A stretch of DNA of 64,000 bases from Planctomycetota bacterium (GTDB taxonomy: Bacteria; Planctomycetota; B15-G4), in the NCBI GenBank assembly GCA_020638905.1, contig JACKHP010000005.1, positions 1-64,000 on the forward strand, given 5' to 3'. Both the position numbers and the translations under genes were made by a program. Of this stretch, positions 45,522 through 54,224 are shown one piece after another (positions within the stretch are counted from its first letter, which is position 1; each line of letters starts with the position of its first letter). The notes under the pieces are model-generated. The model made no database searches. It saw nothing but the letters and a program-made list of their open reading frames with translations, and was not told the DNA's origin.

Positions 45522-46036
45522 CGTCGTCGCGGCCGCACCTCGCACGCTGGCTCGACGCCTACGTGGCCAGCACCGCCGCGGTGACCGGCGACGTCCGCCT
45601 GGGGCACGACGTGAGCGTCTGGTACGGCGCGACGATCCGCGGCGACTGCGCGCCGATCACGGTGGGCGATCTCACGAACGTGCAGGACGGTGCGGTGATC
45701 CACGCCGACACGGGCGTGCCGAACGACATCGGGCGCGAGGTGACGATCGGACACGCGGCGGTCGTGCACGGACGGCGCGTGGGCGACCTGTGCCTGATCG
45801 GCATCGGCGCCGTGGTGCTCGGGCGCTCGGAGATCGGCGACGGCTGCATCATCGCCGCCGGCGCCGTGGTCAAGGAGGGCGCGATCATCCCCCCGCGTTC
45901 GCTCGTGGCGGGCGTGCCGGGGAAGGTCGTGCGCGAGGTGCGCGACGACGAATTGGCCGAGTTCGCGCACCACGCCCGGACCTACCTCGACCTGGCGCGC
46001 AGCCACCTGTTGGCGGCCGACGGATCGCCGCGGTGA
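45518..46036 (+). CDS. Gamma-carbonic anhydrase-like hexapeptide protein
   Basis: This 172-residue left-handed beta-helix protein belongs to the YrdA/PaaY/gamma-carbonic anhydrase-like family. Hexapeptide repeats run through the middle (SVWYGATIRGD, ITVGDLTNVQDGAVIH, VTIGHAAVVHGRRVGD). The metal histidines appear in VIHAD, IGHAAVVHG. The C-terminal helix (DDELAEFAHHARTYLDL) is normal. The start overlaps the CPBP stop in an ATGA. Carbonic anhydrase activity is not certain for this subgroup. Confidence 0.9.
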   Translation: MTSSRPHLARWLDAYVASTAAVTGDVRLGHDVSVWYGATIRGDCAPITVGDLTNVQDGAVIHADTGVPNDIGREVTIGHAAVVHGRRVGDLCLIGIGAVVLGRSEIGDGCIIAAGAVVKEGAIIPPRSLVAGVPGKVVREVRDDELAEFAHHARTYLDLARSHLLAADGSPR

Positions 46037-46157
46037 ACGCCCCGTGGGCCGAGCGCCTCAAGCCGGCCGCGCAGGCGGTCGAATCACTCCGAGGAACCGG
46101 AGCACGCGGCCCCGGTTCGTCCAGGGACGGAGCCCCGGAGGCGTCTGCGGTGACCGA

Positions 46158-46256
46158 TCAGGTCTTGATGTTGCGGCGCTTGAACTTGCGGGCCTTGGCG
46201 TTGGCGGGACGTGCGCCGTGATTCGCCTTCTTGAGCTTTCTCTGCGGCTTGGCCAC
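46158..46256 (-). CDS. Tiny basic protein, bL37-like ribosomal protein
   Basis: A 32-residue protein starting at a GTG with an ideal AGGAGG five bases upstream. Residues 5-16 (QRKLKKANHGAR) and the following PANAKARK match the KKANHGxRPNA core of bL37, the small ribosomal protein seen in mycobacterial ribosomes. The rest is Lys/Arg (KFKRRNIKT). It has no neighbours on its strand and is divergent from the secreted helical protein, whose start is only 45 bases away. The strong ribosome site and clean composition argue for a real gene. The family call is from memory of the motif. Confidence 0.72.
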   Translation of the reverse strand: MAKPQRKLKKANHGARPANAKARKFKRRNIKT

Positions 46257-46301
46257 GAGGGCCTCCTGGTCTGTCGGGTGTGCGCACGGAGCAGGCGCCC
46301 G

Positions 46302-47894
46302 GTGCGAAGGGCGACCCATCGTAGCGACCGGCGGCCTCGTGCCAAGGGGCTGGCTGCGACCGGCCGCCCCGGACGAGCATGGCGTGGCCCCGCGGGCGTG
46401 CTGCTCGGCACGGCGCTGACGGCCCTGCCCGCCCTGGCCCAGGACGCCGCGGCTCCGGACCCCACGCAGACCGCCCAGCCCGCGCAGGCCGAACAGACGT
46501 CGGCCGCCACGCAGACGCCGGCCTCTCCGGCGCCGGCCGCCGCGCCGACGCCCGCGGGCACTCCGGCGCCGAAGGCCTCCCGCCCCGCCGGCTGGGCCGA
46601 CTCCGACGCCGCCCAGCGCGAGTCGGTCAAGGACCGCGTCATCGCGGTCGAGTCGCCCGAGGCCGTGGCCTTCGCCCAGGCGCTCTCGGCCTACCTCGTC
46701 GACGAGCTCGACGTGCAGCAGTCCGAGCGCACGAGCCTGGGCGCCGAGGACCTGGCCACCCTCGCGGGCCACCGCCGTACGCGCCGGCTGCGCATCGACC
46801 GCGACGCGGCCGAGTTCCTCGATCGGGCCGGTCGCTTCGCGCGTCGCGCGCTGGCCGTCCCGCGGCCGACGCCCAAGGCGACGCTCACGAAGGAGGCCAC
46901 CATCTTCCTCATGGCGCTCAACAACGCCTACGAGTCGTCGCGCGACATCCGCCGCATCTCGGCCATCCAGCAGCAGAACGACGAGTTCCGCAAGACCGCC
47001 AACTGGCAGGCGCGCGACCGGGCCGTGAGGCTGCGCGACGAACTCATCGACCAGGAGACGATCTACACCTCGCTCATCGACAGCAGCTGGACGCTGTACT
47101 TCGACGACGTCTCGCCCGGCACGATCGAGGAGCTCGAGGCCGAGCTGCTGAAGGTCGCTCCCGACGCCGACCTGGGAGGCGGCGACCTGTCCACGCTGAT
47201 CCTCACCAACGAGCACCTGCGCACCCAGGTCTTCTCGGAGGTGGGCGGCATCCTGACCAGCCCGCGCATCCCCGTCGCACCCTCGAAGCAGGAGGCCAAG
47301 GCGCTGTTCGACGAGGCGACGCAACTGCAGATCGAGCTGCTGACGACCACCGGCGTGGGCAAGCTGCTCGAGGAGCAGGCCAAGCTCGAGGCCGAGCTCG
47401 ACGAGATCGACGCGCGCCTCGCCGACAAGGGCGTCAACAAGCTCGATCCGGTGGCGCGCCGCCAGGAGACCACGCACCGGCTGGAGGTCACGCGACGCCT
47501 CGCGCAGATCGACGTCGAATGGCACACCACGCCCATCGACCGCGGCCTGGCCGGGCGACTCATCGAGCTCCAGGACGACCTGCTGCGCTTCTCGATGTTC
47601 GACCTGGGCCTGCAGGGTTCCCTGTACGGGCACGCGTACGACGCGGTGCGCGACCGCTACACGCCCGAGGAGATGGCCGACGACTCGGCCAAGACCTGGG
47701 ACTACCTCGAGCAGCAGGGCGTCCTGCTGAACATCCTGCAGTCCGTGAACCGCCCGGAGGACCCGCTCGCCGGGCTGGACGCCCCCGAGGTCGGACTCAG
47801 CCAGGCCGACTACCTGTTCCAGCTCAAGCAGGCCGCGGCGGGACTCGAGAAGGCCGTCCCCAAGCCGCCCAAGGGCAAGCCGAAGAAGCCCTGA
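46302..47894 (+). CDS. Secreted helical protein of unknown function
   Basis: About 530 residues from the GTG at 46302. The signal region is long (basic stretch, then AGVLLGTALTALPALAQ, about residues 33-49), and an Ala/Pro/Thr-rich linker (about 50-95) follows. From about 100 on the protein is almost entirely helical and heptad-like (EEQAKLEAELDEIDARLADK, LRDELIDQETIYTSL), without catalytic motifs. The start is uncertain because no ATG precedes the signal peptide in frame; a GTG at 46398 would begin inside the hydrophobic segment. It converges on the porin gene across a tandem repeat. A structural or envelope-spanning role is possible. Confidence 0.7.
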   Translation: MRRATHRSDRRPRAKGLAATGRPGRAWRGPAGVLLGTALTALPALAQDAAAPDPTQTAQPAQAEQTSAATQTPASPAPAAAPTPAGTPAPKASRPAGWADSDAAQRESVKDRVIAVESPEAVAFAQALSAYLVDELDVQQSERTSLGAEDLATLAGHRRTRRLRIDRDAAEFLDRAGRFARRALAVPRPTPKATLTKEATIFLMALNNAYESSRDIRRISAIQQQNDEFRKTANWQARDRAVRLRDELIDQETIYTSLIDSSWTLYFDDVSPGTIEELEAELLKVAPDADLGGGDLSTLILTNEHLRTQVFSEVGGILTSPRIPVAPSKQEAKALFDEATQLQIELLTTTGVGKLLEEQAKLEAELDEIDARLADKGVNKLDPVARRQETTHRLEVTRRLAQIDVEWHTTPIDRGLAGRLIELQDDLLRFSMFDLGLQGSLYGHAYDAVRDRYTPEEMADDSAKTWDYLEQQGVLLNILQSVNRPEDPLAGLDAPEVGLSQADYLFQLKQAAAGLEKAVPKPPKGKPKKP

Positions 47895-47924
47895 CGCGCG
47901 CGGGGACGCGGCTCGCCCCGTCCC

Positions 47925-47987
47925 CGCGCACGCCGCGAGCGCCGCGCACGCCGCGCACGCCGCGAGCGCCGCGCACGCCGCGAGCGC
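47925..47987. repeat. Seven 9-base tandem repeats
   Basis: The units are CGCGCACGC and CGCGAGCGC in the order a-b-a-a-b-a-b. They lie between the convergent stops of the secreted helical protein and the porin. Unit b differs from a at positions 5 and 6 (CA versus AG), and CGAGCGC/GCGCACG can pair, so the run may also form hairpins. Confidence 0.85.
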
Positions 47988-47999
47988 CGGAGACGGCGC

Positions 48000-49373
48000 T
48001 CAGAACGTGAACATGAGCTGGACGTAGGCCAGGTTCACCGCGCTGCCCGAGCCGAGCTTCTCGACGAACGCGCCGGGCCAGAAGCGGCTGTAGCCGACGA
48101 GCAGCTTGCCGTGCGGTCCGAGCCCCGGGACGTCGTGCATGAGCGTCAGGTCGACCTCGCGGCCCACGTCGGTGCCGGAGCCTCCGGTCGTGTCGACGAG
48201 CGTCTTCGCTCCGCCGGCGTTGTAGAGCGCGTCGTGCCGGTCGGCGAGCGTGTAGTCGTGGGCGGCGATGCGCACCGCCGTGCCGTCGGCCACCGTGAGC
48301 ACGGCGTTCGGCTGCACGTCGATGATGTTGCTGCGTCCCACGAGGTCGAGGTAGCCGAAGTAGGCGTGCCCGAGGGGGAAGAGCTGGTTGAAGGACTCGT
48401 GGTCACCGTCGGTCGGGTTGCCGTCGCCCGAGGCGTAGTCGACCTCGAGGCCGACCTTGGGCTTGAGCGCCGCCTGCGGATCGGACCACGTCGCGCGTCC
48501 CGCGTACGCCCAGGCGTCGACGGTGTCGCCGCCGAAGCCGCCCATCTGGTGCGCGACCTCGACGTCGAGGTCGAATGCGCCGACCTTGCCGTACGGCCGC
48601 ACGCCCAGGGTGTAGATGTCGAATCCGCCGGTGCGGGTCTCGCCCTTCACCTTCGACGTCGTCTCGTTGTAGGCCAGGACGTAGGCGTCGATGCCCTTGC
48701 TCTCGCCCGAGAAGTTCGAGTAGACGCCGCTGAAGAACTGCGAGCGGTCGTCGTGATCGAGCTGATCGGGGTCGACGACCACCGGCTTGGTGAGGAACAC
48801 GTCGACCGATCCGCCGTCGAAGCCCTGGCGCACCAGGCCGCCCTCGAAGCGACGGCGCGTGTTGCCCCAGTCGAGCGGCGAGACGAGACGCTGGGCGCCG
48901 TACTGGAGCTCCATGCGACCGCCGCGGACGGTCGTGTCGCCCTTGCCGTACTCGAGGAAGCCGTTGTGCACGTCGGCCACGTTGCGATCGATCGGGGTCG
49001 GCCGCAGTTCCTCGCCCCAGATGCGCGCGTCGAGGATCTCGACGTACGCCCGGAAGCCGCTCTCGTGCCGGAAGTCGGCACTGACGCGCGCGCGGTTCAG
49101 CACGAAGTCGTTGTTGCGCGGGTGCGTGCCCTTGAGCGACTTGCCGGTCTCCTTCTGCCAGCGGATGCGCTCCTGGCCGCCCAACGTGAGGGTCCAGCCG
49201 TCACCCAGCTCGATCAGCTTGATGTCCGGGTACTGGTGCTTCGTCTGCGCGTCCGGCTCGGCCAGGAACGTCCAGTCCTCCTCGAAGCGCAGGTTCTGGA
49301 AGACGCCCTGCTGGGCCACGACGGGAGCGGAAAGCAGCATCAGCGCCGCGATGCGACGGGAGACGACGGACAT
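48000..49373 (-). CDS. Alginate-export-like outer-membrane porin
   Basis: The 457-residue protein has a signal peptide (about 1-23, ending SAPVVAQQ) and many alternating beta strands with glycine/aromatic girdles (TLTLGGQERIRWQKE, GFRAYVEILDARIWGEE, VRGGRMELQYGAQRLVSP). It ends in a terminal aromatic strand (AYVQLMFTF) typical of beta-barrel assembly signals. The pattern fits the alginate export (AlgE-like) family. ATG 49373 with GAGG seven bases before is used. It follows the secreted His protein gene by 64 bases and is probably the last gene of the sigma-54 operon, giving it an outer-membrane channel. Confidence 0.85.
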   Translation of the reverse strand: MSVVSRRIAALMLLSAPVVAQQGVFQNLRFEEDWTFLAEPDAQTKHQYPDIKLIELGDGWTLTLGGQERIRWQKETGKSLKGTHPRNNDFVLNRARVSADFRHESGFRAYVEILDARIWGEELRPTPIDRNVADVHNGFLEYGKGDTTVRGGRMELQYGAQRLVSPLDWGNTRRRFEGGLVRQGFDGGSVDVFLTKPVVVDPDQLDHDDRSQFFSGVYSNFSGESKGIDAYVLAYNETTSKVKGETRTGGFDIYTLGVRPYGKVGAFDLDVEVAHQMGGFGGDTVDAWAYAGRATWSDPQAALKPKVGLEVDYASGDGNPTDGDHESFNQLFPLGHAYFGYLDLVGRSNIIDVQPNAVLTVADGTAVRIAAHDYTLADRHDALYNAGGAKTLVDTTGGSGTDVGREVDLTLMHDVPGLGPHGKLLVGYSRFWPGAFVEKLGSGSAVNLAYVQLMFTF

Positions 49374-49437
49374 GGAGGGTCCTCGGGGAGTGCGGGAGCG
49401 GCGACGCCCGACGGTCGCCGGGTACGCGGGCATGCGG

Positions 49438-50058
49438 TCAGCCATCATGGCTCGCGGCGGCGTCGGCGGCAGCGGCTTCTTCCTGCTCGAGCCGCTCGGC
49501 GGCGAGCATGCGCGTACGCTTGCGGATCGCGTGGATCCACAGCGCTCCGATCGCGACGAAGGGCCACGAGTAGATCAGCAGGTCGATCGTCCCGTAGCCG
49601 GGCGGGGTGACCTCGATGTTCACCACGCTCTCGGCGTGCTCGCCCGTCGACGCGCTGTCGAGGACGAAGTGCGCCGTCCAGAACTCGCGCGTCGGGAAGT
49701 CGACGTAGGCCACGTGCTTCTGGCCCGATCCCCAGGCTTCGGGGTCGGCCAGCACGGTGACCGGGTCGAGGCGTCCGTCGGCGGGCATGACCGACACGTG
49801 CACGACCGTGTCGGCGGGTGCCCGGTGCGAGCCGTCCTCTTCGAGTTGGACCCAGAACGTGCCGCGACCCACGTCGGGGTCGGCCCACACGGTGAGCAGC
49901 CACGGGCCGTGCGGCTCGTCGACGATCACCGGGTACGGAGGACCCTCGTGGGCCGAGGCCAGCGAGGCGAGGAGCAGGACCAGGACCAGGCCGAGCACGC
50001 GTGGCTCCTCGACCGCAGGGCGCGGCCTCGTCGATCGATCCTGCCCCTCGTGTCTCAT
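49438..50058 (-). CDS. Secreted single-helix protein, predicted N-terminal histidine
   Basis: A 206-residue protein. The signal peptide ends LLLASLASA (residues 28-36), and cleavage after Ala36 would expose His37 as the first mature residue (HEGPPYPVIVDEPHGPW). A second His lies at position 50. The mature part is a beta-sandwich of about 110 residues (DVGRGTFWVQLEED, DTVVHVSVMPADG) followed by one membrane helix (IDLLIYSWPFVAIGALWIHAI) and an acidic cytoplasmic tail. An exposed N-terminal His plus a nearby His is reminiscent of CopC-like copper sites. The start overlaps the polyferredoxin stop in an ATGA. Confidence 0.72.
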   Translation of the reverse strand: MRHEGQDRSTRPRPAVEEPRVLGLVLVLLLASLASAHEGPPYPVIVDEPHGPWLLTVWADPDVGRGTFWVQLEEDGSHRAPADTVVHVSVMPADGRLDPVTVLADPEAWGSGQKHVAYVDFPTREFWTAHFVLDSASTGEHAESVVNIEVTPPGYGTIDLLIYSWPFVAIGALWIHAIRKRTRMLAAERLEQEEAAAADAAASHDG

Positions 50059-51509
50059 TGCAGGAAGGTCCCCCGCATCTCCATCGGCTGCGCCATGAGC
50101 CATACGGCCGCGGCGAGCAGCAGTACGGTGAGCACGCCCCACGGCGCGAAGGCTGCGCGCGGGCGCTCGGGCGCCTGACGCTTCGCGATGGCCCACAGCA
50201 CGCCCAGCGATCCGATCGCGCCCAGCAGCAGCATGCCCATCTCGATCGGCTGGACGGCGCGTGTCGTGAGTCCGCCGCGGTCCCACTGCGGGGCTCCGAG
50301 CAGCGCCACGCCGAACGCGTCGGCCACGGCCTTCTGCGTCACGGGCACGAACGTCCACAGGCCGGTCAGCAGGTGGAAGCCGTAATGCGCCAGCCACACG
50401 CCGAAGCCCAGCGGCACGAGGCCGTGGGAGAAGCGCGCGGCCACGGCGACCACCGGTTCGCGACGCGGCATGGCGCGCCGCGAGATCGCGGCCGTCACGC
50501 CGAGCAGCAGCACCGGCTCGACCACGAGCAGCGACGCGAAGAGCACGAGCAGCACCGCGCCCTCGCTCGTGGTGCCCATCCACGAGGCGATCTGCTGCTG
50601 GACGACGTACACCGGGCTCACCATGCCGAACGCGTTGAGCAGCGCGCCGAAGGTGAAGACCGTCGCGAGCAGCGCCAGGTCGGGACGCGCCGAGCGCCGT
50701 CCCACGCCGGCGGCCGAGCGGTCTTCGGAGAGCTCGGCGCCCGGCAGGCGCGCCACGATGCCCACGTTCTCGTGCGGGCAGGCACGCGCGCAGTCGAGGC
50801 AGAAGGTGCAGTCCATGTTGCCCGCCTTCTCGGGCAGGAACAGGTTCGTCTCGCAGCCGCGCGACGACTCGCTGCCGCGCAGGCACTCGTGCCCGCTGCA
50901 GCTCGCGCACACGTCGCTGTCGCGCGCCACGACCTCGAACGGCGAGAGCGCCGAGGCGGCGAAGTTGAACTGTCCGATGGGACACACCGACTTGCAGAAG
51001 GGCGCGCCCTTGAACAGCGCGTCGACCAGCACCACCAGCGCGAAGTACCCGACCAGCAGCCAGGCGGTGCCGCTCGGACTGGCCCACAGGTCGAGCCACT
51101 CGTACACGAACAGCACGCCGACGAAGAGCGCGATGCCCACGTGCTTGCCGCGCAGTGCCCGCGGCCAGGCGAGCTTCGGGGCGTGCAGCCGACGTGCGAG
51201 GTCGCGCGGCAGCATGAACGGGCAGGCCATGCAGAAGGCGTTGCCCATCACGAGCAGGCCGACCACGAGCAGGCCGCGCGAGTGCACCCAGCCCACGAGC
51301 GTGGCCAGGTTCTTGGGCGCGAGCTGCGGACCGGCGAAGCCGTGCACCACGAGCACGATCGAGATGAACAGCAGTGGCCCCTGCATCCAGCGCCGACGCA
51401 GCAGCAGCGAACGCAGCCCGGGCACCGCCAGCAGGTCGAGCGGCCGGTCGGAAGACGCCGACGACTGCGCGACGCGCGAGGTGAGGCGCTCGGACGGGGC
51501 CGCGTTCAC
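50055..51509 (-). CDS. Membrane polyferredoxin, CcoG/NapH-like
   Basis: The 484-residue membrane iron-sulfur protein has helices at both ends and cytoplasmic cysteine clusters between. Cysteine-rich blocks are FCMACPFMLP, FCKSVCPIGQFNF, VCASCSGHECLRG, then GCETNLF and MDCTFCLDCARACPH; the last holds a classic ferredoxin motif. The CPIGQ block is shared with NapH, NosH and FixG/CcoG. The C-terminal half has about five more helices. It begins 15 bases after the lipoprotein gene. It probably moves electrons across or along the membrane to the periplasmic partners encoded beside it. Confidence 0.85.
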   Translation of the reverse strand: MNAAPSERLTSRVAQSSASSDRPLDLLAVPGLRSLLLRRRWMQGPLLFISIVLVVHGFAGPQLAPKNLATLVGWVHSRGLLVVGLLVMGNAFCMACPFMLPRDLARRLHAPKLAWPRALRGKHVGIALFVGVLFVYEWLDLWASPSGTAWLLVGYFALVVLVDALFKGAPFCKSVCPIGQFNFAASALSPFEVVARDSDVCASCSGHECLRGSESSRGCETNLFLPEKAGNMDCTFCLDCARACPHENVGIVARLPGAELSEDRSAAGVGRRSARPDLALLATVFTFGALLNAFGMVSPVYVVQQQIASWMGTTSEGAVLLVLFASLLVVEPVLLLGVTAAISRRAMPRREPVVAVAARFSHGLVPLGFGVWLAHYGFHLLTGLWTFVPVTQKAVADAFGVALLGAPQWDRGGLTTRAVQPIEMGMLLLGAIGSLGVLWAIAKRQAPERPRAAFAPWGVLTVLLLAAAVWLMAQPMEMRGTFLQ

Positions 51510-51525
51510 GTGCGCCGGCCTCCCG

Positions 51526-51981
51526 TCACTTCGACCGCACGCCGGGGACGTCGAGCTTGCGCTCGATCTTGCGCCCGTCGGCGAGCGTCGCGTTCATGAG
51601 CAGGAACCAGTCGCCGCCCATGGTGAACTCGACGTCGCCGACGTAGCGTCCCGGCACGTCCTCGGAGAGATCGGCGAAGGTAGGCTGCATGCCGGCGTGG
51701 TTCATGTTCGCCTCGACGGCGACGGTCGCCCCGGCGACCGCCTCGCCCTGGGGCGACACGAGGCGCAGTTCGAAGTGCGCCTTGCCCACCGAGGGCGGCT
51801 GGGGGTCGAAGCGGAACGTCGCCGCGACGCCGCCGTCGCCGGTTCCGCCGCCGGAGCAGGCGGACAGCAGTGCCGCGAGGGCGATCACCGCGACGGGCCA
51901 GGCACGCCACGCCCGTCCGGCGGGCGAACCCGCGCGCCGGACGCCGCCTGTGTTGCCTGCCGCGGGGACGACCGACGTCAC
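51526..51981 (-). CDS. YtkA/FixH-like lipoprotein
   Basis: A 151-residue protein starting at a GTG that overlaps the upstream stop (GTGA). A lipobox ends at Cys42 (ALLSAC). The mature part is a single beta-sandwich with FRFDPQPPSVGKAHFELRL, the copper-type loop VEANMNHAGM and the closing GRYVGDVEFTMGGDWFLLM. This matches YtkA-like and FixH-related domains, where the Met/His loop can bind copper. It sits between the multi-histidine membrane protein and the polyferredoxin. Metal binding is inferred from the motif. Confidence 0.8.
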   Translation of the reverse strand: MTSVVPAAGNTGGVRRAGSPAGRAWRAWPVAVIALAALLSACSGGGTGDGGVAATFRFDPQPPSVGKAHFELRLVSPQGEAVAGATVAVEANMNHAGMQPTFADLSEDVPGRYVGDVEFTMGGDWFLLMNATLADGRKIERKLDVPGVRSK

Positions 51982-52595
51982 GCCGAGGCCTTCTGGCGCA
52001 CGAACTGGGTGCGCGGCTTGAACGCGCACGAGCAGGTGTGCTGTGCCTCCTCTTCCTTCGTCGGGAAGAGGTGGAAGTACATCCCGATGATCATCGGGAT
52101 GAACACGATCGTGTTGTAGAACATGTGCAGTTCGACGCGCGGCACCCAGAGCTGCACGAGGCTGGTCGGCACGGGACGGTCGAACAGGTTGTGTCCGACG
52201 ATCGCCTGGCCCTGCAGGATCAGGTGCTCGATGTGGTGCCAGAACTGGATCCAGAACGAGATCATCCACCACGTGTAGGCGCGGCCCTTGAAGCCCGACC
52301 GGAAGATCCAGATGCCGATCAGCATCACGATCGCGTAGCCGTAGTGCAGGAGCTCCGACTTGACGAGCCACGGGTACCACAGACCGAGCACGCCGCGCGC
52401 GTCGGGGATGTTCCAGCCCAGCACGTAGATCTGCACCGCCTGGGTGAGGTGCTCGGCCCAGTGGCCCAGCACGATGAGCATGAAGAGCTGCATGCCGCGT
52501 TCGTGCCAGGGACCGTTCAGGGCGCTCATGAAGCGCGACCAGCGGCCGTGGGCGACGTCGCGCTCGAGGGCGGGGCTCTCCGAGGCGGTGGACAT
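51978..52595 (-). CDS. Membrane protein with two HxxEH motifs
   Basis: A 205-residue protein with about five membrane helices. Histidines cluster inside the helices: LGHWAEHLTQ (His45, Glu48, His49), LLHYGY (His84), WIQFWHHIEHLILQG (His120, His121, Glu123, His124), ELHMFYN (His157) and MYFHLFP (His175). The C-terminus ends in a cytoplasmic EEEAQHTCSC stretch. Repeated His/Glu in helices suggests heme, copper or a dinuclear metal site. I do not recognise a named family. It is the first gene behind a consensus sigma-54 promoter. ATG 52595 is used; an upstream ATG at 52673 would lie beyond the transcription start. Confidence 0.78.
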   Translation of the reverse strand: MSTASESPALERDVAHGRWSRFMSALNGPWHERGMQLFMLIVLGHWAEHLTQAVQIYVLGWNIPDARGVLGLWYPWLVKSELLHYGYAIVMLIGIWIFRSGFKGRAYTWWMISFWIQFWHHIEHLILQGQAIVGHNLFDRPVPTSLVQLWVPRVELHMFYNTIVFIPMIIGMYFHLFPTKEEEAQHTCSCAFKPRTQFVRQKASA

Positions 52596-52669
52596 GGGAA
52601 CGACTCCGGATGTTGGCGGTTCGGGGTGGAACTGTGCGACGCCTGCCAGACGTCGTTCGGAAGGGCATG

Positions 52670-52684
52670 GCAAGCGCCGTGCCA
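52670..52684 (-). promoter_or_regulatory. Sigma-54 (-24/-12) promoter
   Basis: Read on the minus strand the sequence is TGGCACGGCGCTTGC, a perfect match to the consensus TGGCAC(G/A)-N4-TTGC. The -24 GG and -12 GC are correctly spaced. The inferred start near 52658 leaves a leader of about 62 bases before the ATG at 52595. The NtrC-type activator gene lies just upstream on the same strand. Confidence 0.88.
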
Positions 52685-52743
52685 GGACGCGACACGGTCC
52701 GATCGGGCGTTTCGAGCCCGTTCTGCTGGGCCGGAGGCCGCGC

Positions 52744-52785
52744 CACGCGTAGATCGTGCGTGTCGGCGCGTGCGTCCTACGCGCG
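52744..52785. promoter_or_regulatory. Possible activator-binding inverted repeat
   Basis: CACGCGTAG (52744-52752) and CTACGCGCG (52777-52785) are inverted with 8 of 9 matches, 33 bases between equivalent points, or about three helical turns. They lie roughly 90-130 bases upstream of the sigma-54 start, where an NtrC-type activator would bind. The match is suggestive only. Confidence 0.35.
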
Positions 52786-52847
52786 CGTCCCGCGTCGCTC
52801 CGGCGACTCGCGTGTCACGAGATGCGCCGTCCGGGCCGCCGCGCGCG

Positions 52848-54220
<1,373 letters not shown>

Positions 54221-54224
<4 letters not shown>

